Positions 18,544 to 27,372 of a stretch of 64,000 bases of DNA are shown piece after piece. Every line of letters begins with the position of its first letter. Position 1 is the stretch's first letter. The stretch spans positions 3,562,501 through 3,626,500 of the forward strand of contig NZ_CP021361.1 of NCBI RefSeq assembly GCF_002157145.1, written 5' to 3'. The translations under genes were made by a program, and so were the position numbers. Source of the DNA: Acidovorax carolinensis. Its GTDB lineage: Bacteria; Pseudomonadota; Gammaproteobacteria; Burkholderiales; Burkholderiaceae_C. Under the pieces are notes generated by a model. That model was not told the DNA's origin and did not search any database. It saw nothing but the letters and a program-made list of their open reading frames with translations.

Positions 18544-19255
18544 CACCGCCGTCCTGCCACGCAGAATCGAGCCCCAGCGCCGCCACGGCACGCTGCCAAC
18601 GCTTGTCCAGGCTGCCGTCCACCACCGTGCCGGCCGACTCCACCAGGCAGCCACCAGCCGGCACCGCGGCGTCCGCCATCCACTGCACGGCAGCGCCATC
18701 AAACTCTTCGCGCAAAGACCCTGCCAGGCTTTCCATGTCCACAGGGTTCAGGCGCACCAGCGCCGGGCGCCCCTCGGACACCAGCATGCCCACGGCCTCG
18801 CGCACCACGGGCTGCAAAGCGTTGGGGTTGACCGACAGCTCATGCCGCAGCACCTGGCGGGCAATGTCACAGGCCAGGTGCAGCATGTCCTGCGCCATGT
18901 GCTGCTGCATGTCGGCCAGCGACGCCTGCAGCGACTGGACCACGGCATTCAGCCGCTGGGCCGCTTCCTGGCCTTGGTTCGCCACGTAGTCGTCCATGCG
19001 GCGCTGCCATTGCAGCGAGGCCTGCGCCTCGCCCTGGGCCACGCCCTTTGCGTAGGCCGCATCGCAGGCCTCCTGAATCAGGGCCTGCTGCTGCGCTTCG
19101 TCGAGCGCGGGCGGCAGCCCTGCTGCGGCCTCGGATTCAGGTACGGGCTCCTCCAGGTCAGCGCCATCCATCGCACCGAACTTCCAGTGGGTGACATCCC
19201 CCACCTCTTCGCTGGGGATGAAGCGGGAATACACCCGCTGGTTAGACGAAGGCAT
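18521..19255 (-). CDS. fliH: flagellar assembly protein FliH
   Basis: 244 residues, the stator that holds FliI at the C-ring. The N-terminal region contains [15 protein letters not shown], followed by a Gln/Ala-rich coiled coil (residues about 55-120) and the C-terminal V-ATPase subunit E-like domain ([50 protein letters not shown]). The start at 19255 overlaps the fliG 3' end; an in-frame GTG at 19273 is possible. Confidence 0.92.
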   Translation of the reverse strand: MPSSNQRVYSRFIPSEEVGDVTHWKFGAMDGADLEEPVPESEAAAGLPPALDEAQQQALIQEACDAAYAKGVAQGEAQASLQWQRRMDDYVANQGQEAAQRLNAVVQSLQASLADMQQHMAQDMLHLACDIARQVLRHELSVNPNALQPVVREAVGMLVSEGRPALVRLNPVDMESLAGSLREEFDGAAVQWMADAAVPAGGCLVESAGTVVDGSLDKRWQRAVAALGLDSAWQDGGDGDGNDH

Positions 19256-20237
19256 CGTCACCGCCACCGCCAATCACAATCTGGCCCTCGTCGGAGAGAC
19301 GGCGCACCGTCTTGAGGATTTCCTTTTGCTGGGCTTCCACCTCCGACAGGCGCATGGGGCCACGCGATTCCAGGTCTTCGCGCAAGGCCTCTGCCGCACG
19401 GGTGGACATGTTGGACAGGAATTTCTCGCGTAATTCGGGCACCGCGCCCTTAAGGGCCACGATCAGCGTCTCCGACGCCACTTCGCGCAGCACCGTCTGG
19501 ATGGCCTTGTCATCGAGCTTGAGCACATCCTCGAAGATGAACATCTTGTCCATGATCTTCTGGGCCAGGTCGGGGTCGTATCCGCGAATGGATTCGAGCA
19601 CCACGCTGTCCATGTTGCCGCCCAGCATGTTGATGATCTCGGCCGCCGCCTTGACGCCGCCCAGCGAGCTCTTGCGAATCTTGTCGCCACCGGCCAGCAC
19701 CTTGAACAGCACCTCGTTCAGGTCTTTCAGCGCAGTCGGCTGAATGCCTTCAAGGGTGGCCACGCGCAGCAGCACTTCGCTGCGTTGGCGGTCGGTGAAG
19801 TTCATCAGCACGGCAGCGGCCTGGTCGGAATCGAGGTGCACCAGAATGGCCGCCACGATCTGGGGATGCTCGTTGCGCAGCAGTTCTGCCACCGACAGCG
19901 GGTCCATCCACTTCAGGCTTTCAATGCCCGACACATCGCCACCCTGCAAAATGCGGTCGATCAGCAACCCGGCCTTGTCATCGCCCAGCGCCCGCTTGAG
20001 CACCGCGCGCACGTAGTTGCCGGTGTCGGACACCAGCAGGCTCTGCGCCGCTGCGGCGTTCGAAAACCGGTTGATCACCATGTCCACCTTGTCGCGCGAC
20101 ACCGAACGCATGCGCGCAATGGTCTCGCCCAGCTTTTGCACCTCTTTGGGCGAGAAGTGCTTGAACACTTCGGCCGCCTCTTCCTCGCCGAGGGACATCA
20201 GCATGATGGCGGCGTCGTTGAGGCCCTGCTCATCCAT
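19242..20237 (-). CDS. fliG: flagellar motor switch protein FliG
   Basis: 331 residues. N-terminal FliF-binding domain (LNDAAIMLMSLGEEEAAEVFKH), middle domain with the EHPQ motif (LLRNEHPQIVAAILVHLDSD), and the C-terminal torque domain with charged residues (IMDKMFIFEDVLKLDDKAIQ, REKFLSNMSTRAAEALREDL, each a separate motif). FliG connects the MS ring to the C-ring and interacts with MotA. It is 27 bases downstream of fliF. Complete and canonical. Confidence 0.97.
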   Translation of the reverse strand: MDEQGLNDAAIMLMSLGEEEAAEVFKHFSPKEVQKLGETIARMRSVSRDKVDMVINRFSNAAAAQSLLVSDTGNYVRAVLKRALGDDKAGLLIDRILQGGDVSGIESLKWMDPLSVAELLRNEHPQIVAAILVHLDSDQAAAVLMNFTDRQRSEVLLRVATLEGIQPTALKDLNEVLFKVLAGGDKIRKSSLGGVKAAAEIINMLGGNMDSVVLESIRGYDPDLAQKIMDKMFIFEDVLKLDDKAIQTVLREVASETLIVALKGAVPELREKFLSNMSTRAAEALREDLESRGPMRLSEVEAQQKEILKTVRRLSDEGQIVIGGGGDDAFV

Positions 20238-20264
20238 AGATAGGTTGTCCGTTCAGATCCGGGT

Positions 20265-21948
20265 TCAGACGGGGTCGCCGTTCACCCAGGTTTTCAGAAT
20301 ATTGGCCACGGCCATGGGGTTCTCCTTGGCCAACCGGCGTGCATCTTCCAGCTGCATCTGTTCGGGCGTCACCGGCAGCAGCTCATCCTTCCTGGTCGGC
20401 GCCGGCAAGGCGGGCCGCTCAGGCTGCTCAGCCTCCAGGGCATCCACCGTGCCACCGGCCACCGGAATGGCGCGGGGCCGCGCCGCGCCCTTGAGTGCCG
20501 GACGCACCAGCCCCAGCAGGACCAGGGCGGCAAACAGCACCGCACCCACCGGCCAGGCGAAGGTCTTGGCCAGGTCCACCATTTCGGGCTGCTTCCACAG
20601 CGGCACATCGTTGACCGGCACCACATCCACCTGGAATGGCGTGTTCATCAGGTTGACCGAATCGCCACGGTCCTTGTTGAAGCCGATGGTTTCGCGCACC
20701 AGGGCCGTCATCTGCTCCAGCTGCGCGGGCGTCAGCGCCTTGGCCACGGTCTTGCCCTTGTCTTCGGCCGACTGGTAGTTCACCACCACCGCCGCACTCA
20801 GGCGTTTGACGGCGCCGCTGCCACCCCGCGTCACGCGAACGGTCTTGTCCACTTCGTAATTGATGACCGACTCGCGCCGCCCACCCGCGCCCAGCGTGCC
20901 CTGCTGCTGGTTGTTGGCCGCCGCCAGCGGCGGATTGGCGCCGTTGATGGGCGCGGCAGACGGTGCGGGCGGCTGGTTCGAGGCAGCGCCGGGCACGCCG
21001 GTGGGCAGCGGATTGCCCTGGGGACCATTGCTCTCCACCACCTGCTGGCTGCGGATGGCGCTGGCATCGGCGGCCAGATTGGGACGGTGCTGCTCGGAGG
21101 TGGATTCGGTCTGGCTGAAGTCCACCTCGGCAGACACCTGCGCCTTGACGTTGTTGCGCCCCACCACGGGCTCCAGAATGTCCATGATGCGGCGCGCATA
21201 TTGCTGCTCGATCTGCTGCACATACAGCAGCTGCTGCGCATCCACACCATTGCCCGAGGCCGTGTCGGGCGACTGCGACAGCAGCTTGCCCGTGTCATCG
21301 AGCACGCTCACGGCCGAGGGCGCCAGCTCGGGCACGCTCGACGCCACCAGATGCACGATGCCCGCCAGCTGCGCCCGGTCGAGCACGCGGCCGGGGTGCA
21401 GGCTTACCAGCACCGAGGCCGAGGGCTTTTGCTGCTCGCGGAAAAACCCGTTCTGGTTGGGCAGCGCCAGGTGCACGCGCGCGCCCTGCACCGACGACAG
21501 CGCCTGGATGGAACGGGTGAGCTCACCCTCCAGCCCGCGCTGAAAATTCAGCCGCTCCTGGAACTGCGTCATGCCGAACTTGCTCGACTCCATCAGTTCA
21601 AACCCGGCCACCGACCCCTTGGGCAGCCCCTGGGTGGCCAGGCGCAGGCGCACGTCGTGCACGCGGTCGGCCGGAATCAAGATGGCGCCGCCGCCATCGG
21701 CGTGCTTGTAAGGCACGTTCATCTGGGACAACTGGGCCACGATAGCGCCCCCGTCCTTGTCATTCAGATTGGCGAACAGCACCCGGTAGTCGGGCTGGCG
21801 GCCCAGCACAATGGCCGCAATGGCCACCGCCACCAGCAGCGCCGCCCCACGCCCAGGCGCATGCGCTGCGCCCGGTCGAGCGCCGACAGACGCTGCAGCC
21901 AGCCAGAGCTTGCGGGGGAGTAACGGGGATTTCAGCAACTGCAGACAT
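20265..21948 (-). CDS. fliF: flagellar MS-ring protein FliF, with two frameshifts near its 5' end
   Basis: The body (about residues 37-561) is a normal FliF: first membrane helix LLVAVAIAAIVLG, the secretin-like domain (YRVLFANLNDKDGGAIVAQL), the GLPKGSVAGFELME motif, and the C-terminal membrane helix and FliG-binding tail. The N-terminus appears in three frames. Residues 1-17 (MSAVAEIPVTPPQALAG) run from ATG 21948. The next 18 (LQRLSALDRAQRMRLGVG) are in a second frame entered near 21898. The rest is in a third entered near 21845. Each break is repaired by restoring one base. Without correction no FliF would be made from the natural start. The true start has GGAAAG upstream. Confidence 0.88.
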
Positions 21949-22120
21949 TTCGCTTTCCAGTATCGCAGGCCGGTTAGACGGTCCTGGCGTTGGGTCGATT
22001 ATTCGGGCGCATCACCCGGACGTTCGCTGGATAAGCCGCGCATTTGACCATCAATTCCCCCGGATGGCCGGCGCCCCAAGGCCTAGTATTGCGCCATCCC
22101 CCTTCCCGCACCACACCGCC

Positions 22121-22432
22121 ATGGACCTCCGCATTTCAAGCTCTACCGCCCCCCTGACGGGTGCCGGCCTGGCGCGCCGTGCTGCAGCGCCCCAAGCCCA
22201 AGGCAACGAGGTGGGGTTTTCGGGAGCACTCAAAGGCGCGCTGCAATCGGTCAGCGCCGCCCAAAACCACGCCACCGGCCTGCAGCAGGAAGTGCAGATG
22301 GAGAACCCCTCCGTCAGCCTGGAGCAGACCATGGTGGCCATCCAGAAAGCGCAAATCGGCTTTCAGGCCACGCTGCATGTGCGCAACCGCATGGTGCAGG
22401 CCTATACCGACATCATGAACATGCAGGTGTAA
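22121..22432 (+). CDS. fliE: flagellar hook-basal body protein FliE
   Basis: 103 residues. The C-terminal half has the family pattern FSGALKGALQSVSAAQNHA, EMENPSVSLEQTMVAIQKAQIGF (as separate motifs) and ends in RNRMVQAYTDIMNMQV. FliE links the MS ring to the rod. It is transcribed divergently from fliF across 172 bases that must hold both promoters; I could not identify convincing elements there. The frame is open from 22064, but ATG 22121 (MDLRIS) fits the family. Confidence 0.95.
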   Translation: MDLRISSSTAPLTGAGLARRAAAPQAQGNEVGFSGALKGALQSVSAAQNHATGLQQEVQMENPSVSLEQTMVAIQKAQIGFQATLHVRNRMVQAYTDIMNMQV

Positions 22433-22488
22433 GAACGTTCCTGGCACCGCACGCCAGTGCAATTGCGGCGCAGGGCCAGCGCTCAATC

Positions 22489-22550
22489 ACTATGAGTTTA
22501 GTAGCTGCCAGCGCTTGACAAAAAAGCGCTTGAGGCCAATTTCAGTAAAA
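22489..22550. repeat. interspersed AGCGCTT palindromic repeat
   Basis: GTAGCTGCCAGCGCTTGACA, a short spacer, then AAGCGCTTGAGGCCAATTT. Imperfect palindrome of the family described at 2089. It lies between fliE and parE. Confidence 0.7.
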
Positions 22551-22600
22551 ACCGCCGCACAGCGAACTCCCCAATCCCACCGAATCCGCGCAACCAAGAA

Positions 22601-22934
22601 TCAAGCCAATTCGTCGGGCTGCTGCATCCATGCCGGGATATCGCGCTGACCGTGCAGCACGCGCCAGACGTCAATGTGGTCGGCGCGTTCAACATAGAAC
22701 ACCACATGGGGACACCCGTGCCAGCGGCCAGGAACGCAGCCCTGGAAAACTCAACGCGTGTGCATAGCGGGGCGAACCCGTCGCAGGGTGGAGGCTGATG
22801 TGGGCGTAGGCCTGCTCCAGGGCATCGATGAATCCGAATGCGGCTTGCTCGGCATCTTCGCCCAGGTCATACGCGATGGCGGCGTCAATATCGCGGCGGG
22901 CCTGCTCCCGCGCAATGACGGGCTTGGCCGTCAC
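22601..22934 (-). pseudogene. parE: ParE/RelE-superfamily toxin, frameshifted
   Basis: The first 75 or so residues (REQARRDIDAAIAYDLGEDA, HISLHPATGSPRYAHAL, FPGLRSWPLARV) match ParE-type mRNA interferase-fold or gyrase toxins. The frame then breaks near 22712 and as read stops at 22689. Removing one T (minus strand) restores PHVVFYVERADHIDVWRVLH and GQRDIPAWMQQPDELA, ending at 22601, a perfect ParE C-terminus, for a total of about 110 residues. The toxin is therefore probably inactive, unless the extra base is an error. Unlike the breaks in the flagellar genes, this one needs a base removed, not added. Its ATG overlaps the parD stop by four bases. Confidence 0.82.
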
Positions 22935-23185
22935 CCCCGAACGCCACCCGCTTCGCCCGGCTTGCGAACCCGATCGCGCAGACCGTCAAAGTAAGCCACA
23001 TCAGCCGGGGCCGTGGGTGCAGAAGCTGCACCCGCCAGCAATAAACCACGCAGCTGAAGCCGGTCCTGGTCCTTTCGGATCAACTCCCGCATGTATTCAC
23101 TGCTGGTGCCATAGCCGCGCTGACTGACCTGTTCGTCCACAAAGGTCTTGAGGGCGTCGGGCAGGGAGATGTTCATCGTGCTCAT
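22931..23185 (-). CDS. parD: ParD-type antitoxin
   Basis: 84 residues with the ribbon-helix-helix signature NISLPDALKTFVDEQVSQRG and YGTSSEYMRELIRKDQDR, then a disordered tail that would wrap the toxin. ATG 23185 (MSTMNISLP) is the natural start; the frame is open to 23266. The stop overlaps the parE start (ATGA). It would neutralise the toxin and autoregulate the pair. The cassette sits between fliE and fliT, inside the flagellar island. Confidence 0.9.
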   Translation of the reverse strand: MSTMNISLPDALKTFVDEQVSQRGYGTSSEYMRELIRKDQDRLQLRGLLLAGAASAPTAPADVAYFDGLRDRVRKPGEAGGVRG

Positions 23186-23289
23186 GCCCACAGCATAAAA
23201 ACTTTGGCAAAAATTGACAAGGCTACATGACAAGCCGCACGTAGCTGCATTTTCTGCCGCAGGCAAGCGGTTGTTACGCTACCGAAAAA

Positions 23290-23342
23290 CTATCGAATCG
23301 ATAGCTGCAAGCGCTTACCCCATAAGCGCCAGAGCCAAAAAC
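23290..23342. repeat. interspersed AGCGCTT palindromic repeat
   Basis: ATCGATAGCTGCAAGCGCTT, then ATAAGCGCCAGAGCCAAAA. It lies between parD and fliT. Nothing else is seen in 23186-23397. Confidence 0.75.
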
Positions 23343-23397
23343 ACCCTCAAAACCACAGCAAACCCCATTGCAGGGCCTGCCCTTCCCAAACTCAGTG

Positions 23398-23703
23398 TCA
23401 ATGCACCATCTGCGGCTGGCCTTCGAACATGTGTTCCACCTGCGCCAGCCACGGCTCGGCCAGGCAGCGGATCTGGGCATCGTTGCGCAAGATGCGCTGC
23501 ATGATGCGGGTCTTTTCGCGCTTGTGCTCAGGCAGCAGCTCGTGCTCTTGCGCCTTGAAGCGCAGCTGCTCGATCAGCACCGCGCAGGCGCCTTCGTAGC
23601 GCACCACACCGTCCCAGTCCTTGCTTCGGGCCGCTTCCAGCATCTTGGCGCTGCTGTCTTCGATGGCTTTGTAATAGTCGATCAGCAGGGTGGTCATTTT
23701 CAT
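23398..23703 (-). CDS. fliT: FliT-like flagellar export chaperone
   Basis: 101 residues, all helical, at the position of fliT directly after fliS with a four-base overlap (23700-23703). Sequence is weakly conserved: it begins MKMTTLLIDYYKAIEDSSAK, split as a motif, and ends with a basic, hydrophobic helix. FliT proteins chaperone FliD. Identification rests mainly on position, length and helical character. Confidence 0.75.
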   Translation of the reverse strand: MKMTTLLIDYYKAIEDSSAKMLEAARSKDWDGVVRYEGACAVLIEQLRFKAQEHELLPEHKREKTRIMQRILRNDAQIRCLAEPWLAQVEHMFEGQPQMVH

Positions 23704-24125
23704 GCTCCCGCGCCTTGGGCGGTTGCGCCGTTGTTGGGGCCGATTTCGCTCCAGCTTTGCGCCACGGGGGTGATCAGGTGCACCACTTCCTCCACCAGCG
23801 CCAGGTCGTTGCGCATATTGGCCAGGGTGAGGCGGCTGACGCAATAGTCGTACAGCGCGGCCAGGTTGCGGGCAATGTCACCGCCCTGCGCGGGGTTGAG
23901 GCCGCCCTTGAGGCCTTCTTCCAGAATGCGCACGGCCTTGCCGATCTGGCGGCCTTTTTCGGCAATGTCGCCGCGCTGCAGCGCACCGCGTGCGGCGTTG
24001 AGCGACTGGATGAGGCCATCAAACAGCATTTTGATCAGCATGTGCGGCGAGGCGCCATCCACGCCGGACTGGACGCCCACTTGCCGATAGGCCGAGGCTG
24101 CGCGAGAACTGACGGGGGTGTACAT
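23700..24125 (-). CDS. fliS: flagellin export chaperone FliS
   Basis: 141 residues. Typical FliS motifs are present: SSRAASAYRQVGVQSGV near the start, SPHMLIKMLFDGLIQSLNAA, and LAALYDYCVSRLTLANM. It binds the flagellin C-terminus to prevent polymerisation in the cytoplasm. ATG 24125 has GGAG six bases upstream; an in-frame ATG at 24140 is less well placed. Confidence 0.95.
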   Translation of the reverse strand: MYTPVSSRAASAYRQVGVQSGVDGASPHMLIKMLFDGLIQSLNAARGALQRGDIAEKGRQIGKAVRILEEGLKGGLNPAQGGDIARNLAALYDYCVSRLTLANMRNDLALVEEVVHLITPVAQSWSEIGPNNGATAQGAGA

Positions 24126-24240
24126 CAACGGCTCCTTCATGTGCTACTTGTTGTTATTCATATCGGCAATTGCGGGGAAAACTCAAGCAAATTTCATAGC
24201 ACTTCAGGACCACGAAAGGCGGTTTATTCCGCCCTTCGAA

Positions 24241-24290
24241 AACTTAATTTGATAGCTACTAGCGCTTATTCCACAAGGGCCAGAGCCTTA
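24241..24290. repeat. interspersed AGCGCTT palindromic repeat
   Basis: AATTTGATAGCTACTAGCGC then TTATTCCACAAGGGCCAGAG. It lies in the fliD-fliS spacer, which is otherwise featureless. Confidence 0.75.
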
Positions 24291-24301
24291 AATCACGCCA
24301 A

Positions 24302-25756
24302 TTAACCCTTGGTATTGTTCCACTGGGTGACTTGCTGGTTCACGTAGCTGCTCAACGCGGTCAGCTTGCCCATGCTGGCGTCGAGCCGGCTGTATTGCGC
24401 CTCCAGCCGCGCCTGGGTTCTGCTGATGCGGTCAGACACACGCTCTTGCTCCTTGGTGTTGCGGTCGGACTCCGACTTCAGCGCACCAGCCCGGGTGCTC
24501 AGCGTGCCACTCGTGTTCAGCAAGCCGGCCGCAAAATCCTTCAGCCGCAAGGCCAGGCCATCAGCCCCATTGCTGCCGCCATCGGCCATGAAAAAGGTTT
24601 TCACATCGTCGGGCTTGGCCAGCGCGGCATCGAGCTTGGTGGCATCCACCTTGAGCGAGCCGTCTTTCTGAAACTCAACCCCCAGGTCAGACAAGCGCCC
24701 CACCGCCGTGCCCGCCGGCCCGTTGCCCCCCACCAGGCGCCGCAACGCAGCCTGCAAGCCGACGGCGGTGGAGTCGCCCTGCAGCGTTCCGCCCTTCTTT
24801 GTAGCGGCGTCGTACTTTGTCATCTCGGCCAGCGCATTGCTCATGGCGTTGTACGAGGCTACAAAATTATTGATGCTGGTTTTGGCCGCCGCAGTGTCGC
24901 GCTTGATGGTCACCTCCACCGGCCCGGTATCGGTCGTCACCTTGGACACCGTCAGCTTCACGCCCCCAATGGCTTCAAGCACATTGCTTTGTGAAGACAC
25001 CGCCACGCCGTTGATGGTGGCCTTGGTGTTCAAAGCCGACTGGGTAAGCCCCAGCCCCCCCGTTGCATTGGCCGGGTCGTAAGCCAGCCGCCCCAGGCCT
25101 GTGCCATCGGTGATGGCCACACCCTCGGTGGCGGGCGCCACCGGCTCGGCCAGCGCCTGCACCCGAAACGCCGAAGCCTCGCCTGTGACGCTGGAGCGCA
25201 TCAGCAAGCGCTCGCCCGCGTCATCCTTCAGCACCGTGGCAGTCACCCCGGCGCCAGCGGCGTTAATTTTGTCGGCTATCTGGCTGAGGGTGTCGGTAGC
25301 GCTCACCGCCACATTCACGGCGGCGCCACTGCCCTTGGTAAACGTGGCCGGCCCGCTGGTACTCCACGCGCCCAGTTCAATGCGCAGCGTGCCCGCCCCA
25401 ACAGAGCTGCCCGCAGGCGCCAGTGGCGCCGACCCCGCCATTTGCGCCTGGGCCATTTGACTCACACCCACGCTGAACGCCGTGGCCGCAGCCGCCGTGG
25501 TGGCGGTGCCGGTAATGGCGGCGTTGCTGGAACTGACCGACATCGCATCCCAGTTGCTGGCCGTGGCCAGCTTGCTGGCCATGTCCTGCAAATTGGCCAT
25601 TTGCGACTGCAACTGCCCATAGGCAGACAGTTTGGCGCTGATGGAAGAAGCCTTGACCTGCAGCTGCGACAGCGGCTTTTGCTCCAGCGCCACCAGCTGC
25701 GAAACAATGCTTTTGACATCCAGGCCACTGCCAATACCTGCAGAAGAAATTGCCAT
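24302..25756 (-). CDS. fliD: flagellar filament cap protein FliD
   Basis: 484 residues. The N-terminal domain (AISSAGIGSGLDVKSIVSQL, VALEQKPLSQLQVKASSIS) and the C-terminal coiled coil (SDRISRTQARLEAQYSRLDA, ending LSSYVNQQVTQWN) are classical FliD; the middle is variable. It caps the filament and promotes flagellin assembly. ATG 25756 has GGAG upstream. A FliA-type promoter lies about 115 bases upstream. Confidence 0.95.
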   Translation of the reverse strand: MAISSAGIGSGLDVKSIVSQLVALEQKPLSQLQVKASSISAKLSAYGQLQSQMANLQDMASKLATASNWDAMSVSSSNAAITGTATTAAAATAFSVGVSQMAQAQMAGSAPLAPAGSSVGAGTLRIELGAWSTSGPATFTKGSGAAVNVAVSATDTLSQIADKINAAGAGVTATVLKDDAGERLLMRSSVTGEASAFRVQALAEPVAPATEGVAITDGTGLGRLAYDPANATGGLGLTQSALNTKATINGVAVSSQSNVLEAIGGVKLTVSKVTTDTGPVEVTIKRDTAAAKTSINNFVASYNAMSNALAEMTKYDAATKKGGTLQGDSTAVGLQAALRRLVGGNGPAGTAVGRLSDLGVEFQKDGSLKVDATKLDAALAKPDDVKTFFMADGGSNGADGLALRLKDFAAGLLNTSGTLSTRAGALKSESDRNTKEQERVSDRISRTQARLEAQYSRLDASMGKLTALSSYVNQQVTQWNNTKG

Positions 25757-25871
25757 GTAACACTCCAGTTTTTCTGGCCTGGATTCTGAACTCACTCATA
25801 CCAAACCACAACCGCGGCGCGAGGCACAACATCACCCCAGACCGAAACGGTGAACCTACCTACATATAACT

Positions 25872-25897
25872 GTATCGGCCGGTAGGCGCACAACTTG
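25872..25897 (-). promoter_or_regulatory. FliA (sigma-28) promoter for fliD
   Basis: Minus strand: TCAA (25897-25894), 15 bases, GCCGATAC (25879-25872), seven of eight bases of the FliA -10 consensus at the exact consensus spacing. It is positioned between the end of one flagellin gene and fliD. Confidence 0.7.
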
Positions 25898-25943
25898 AGG
25901 CCCAACGAACACACCGCAAGGCGCGCGGTTTGCGCCAAATGGA

Positions 25944-27086
25944 TTACTGCAGCAGCTTGAGCACGTTTTGCGGCAATTGGTTGGCCTGGGCCACCATGGC
26001 CGTGCCTGCCTGCTGCAGGATCTGCGAACGGCTCAGGTTGGCGGTTTCCTGGGCAAAATCGGCATCCATGATGCGGCTGCGCGAGGCCGAGAGGTTTTCG
26101 CTATTGACGCCAAGATTGGTCACAACCGCCTCGAAGCGGTTCTGGATGGCACCCAAATCGGCGCGAGATGAGTTCACGGCTTTGAGCGCTGCATCCATAG
26201 CCAAAATAGCATCGTCCGCACCCGCTTCAGTAGAGATATCCAGATCTGTGAAGCCGGTCTTATTGGTTGATGCAACGGCTGTTGCCGTGCCCGCCGTCGT
26301 GCCTGCAGTCACGCCACCAACTCCGGCAAGACTGCCGATTGTGAGATTTTTATCCGTGGACGTGATTTTTCCAGCCGCGACATCAAAAGTCACGTTATTT
26401 AGGGCTGCATTGGCAGTTTTTGCCGTATTAAAGGATGCTTCCAACTCGGCAAGGGTGCCGTTTGCGCTGGAAATTGTGATGCCGTTGATGCTCAAAGATG
26501 CCGGAGTAGCGGCCGTCACAGTGATCGCGTTGGTGGTTTGTGTATAGGTGTTTTTTGCCGCTGTAGCCCACTCACCCAGCGAAGCTATCTTTGTGTTTTG
26601 AATCGAATCAATGGAAATTAATTGCCCCTGATCCGGCCCCACCTGGAATGCCTTTTCAGTGAAAGAGCCATCCAACAACTTGGTACCGTTGAAAGAAGTG
26701 TCGCCGGCCACGCGGTCAATTTCGCTCTTCAATTGCGCCACTTCTTTTTGCAGTGCGGCACGGTCATCGGTCGAGTTGGTGGCGTTGCGTGACTGGACGG
26801 CCAGCTCGCGGATGCGCTGCAGGTTGTTGCCAATGGTGCCCAGTGCGCCTTCGGCAGTTTGCGCCAGCGACACACCGTCGTTGGCGTTGCGGGCAGCTTG
26901 GTTCAACCCACGGATTTGGGTGGTCATACGCTCAGAGATTGCCAAGCCAGCGGCATCGTCCTTGGCGCTGTTGATGCGCAGGCCCGACGACAGGCGTTGC
27001 ATGGACGTGGAGAGCGAGCTTTGCGACGCGCTCAGGTTGCGCTGCGCGTTGAGCGACTGAATGTTGGTATTGATGATGGCTGCCAT
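25944..27086 (-). CDS. fliC: flagellin A
   Basis: 380 residues. Conserved helical N-terminus (NTNIQSLNAQRNLSASQSSL, SGLRINSAKDDAAGLAISER) and C-terminus (NRFEAVVTNLGVNSENLSAS, ending NQLPQNVLKLLQ) flank a Thr/Ala-rich middle of about 120 residues. It forms the filament. From about 26169 to 27086 it is almost identical, base for base, to flagellin B at 27373, while the last 225 bases of coding sequence differ at many sites. The ribosome-binding site is GAGGAG. I could not find a FliA promoter in the 286 bases upstream, which hold the flagellin B terminator. Confidence 0.95.
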   Translation of the reverse strand: MAAIINTNIQSLNAQRNLSASQSSLSTSMQRLSSGLRINSAKDDAAGLAISERMTTQIRGLNQAARNANDGVSLAQTAEGALGTIGNNLQRIRELAVQSRNATNSTDDRAALQKEVAQLKSEIDRVAGDTSFNGTKLLDGSFTEKAFQVGPDQGQLISIDSIQNTKIASLGEWATAAKNTYTQTTNAITVTAATPASLSINGITISSANGTLAELEASFNTAKTANAALNNVTFDVAAGKITSTDKNLTIGSLAGVGGVTAGTTAGTATAVASTNKTGFTDLDISTEAGADDAILAMDAALKAVNSSRADLGAIQNRFEAVVTNLGVNSENLSASRSRIMDADFAQETANLSRSQILQQAGTAMVAQANQLPQNVLKLLQ

Positions 27087-27303
27087 GGCGATAGCTCCTC
27101 GGGTTTAGCCAGAAAACCGGCACTGCAGTGGCCGTTTGCAATGCCAACAGCAACGCTGACATCGGGGACCGGGATGATGGGGGACCCCCACGTTTTCCGG
27201 GTGCCCAATTGTTAAAGCGCACACTGGGCGGCATTGCCTCGATAAAGGGCAGGAATCCGGAGCTTTTTGACGCCACACACCTATGGCGCAACACAAGAAG
27301 GCG

Positions 27304-27330
27304 AAAAAAAACCGGGTGCAAACCCGGTTT
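27304..27330 (-). terminator. intrinsic terminator after flagellin B
   Basis: On the minus strand AAACCGGGT, loop TTGC, ACCCGGTTT followed by a run of T. A nine-base perfect stem ending about 45 bases past the flagellin B stop. It would separate flagellin B from flagellin A transcription. Confidence 0.85.
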
Positions 27331-27372
27331 CTTGAAGAAGGCCCCGAAACCCGGGCCTGCGCTGCGCTTGAC

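Noticed and set aside
17173..18831. A 552-codon open frame opposite fliI
   Set aside because: Same reason: compositional shadow of a well-identified gene, with no family motif.
21949..22120. FlhDC or sigma-54 sites between fliF and fliE
   Set aside because: I compared the region with remembered consensus patterns and found nothing convincing.
25860..25943. A terminator after flagellin A
   Set aside because: Only a five-base stem (ACCGC/GCGGT) without a T run; too weak to list.
27087..27200. A sigma-54 promoter upstream of flagellin A
   Set aside because: No GG-N10-GC pair in an acceptable -24/-12 context was found.
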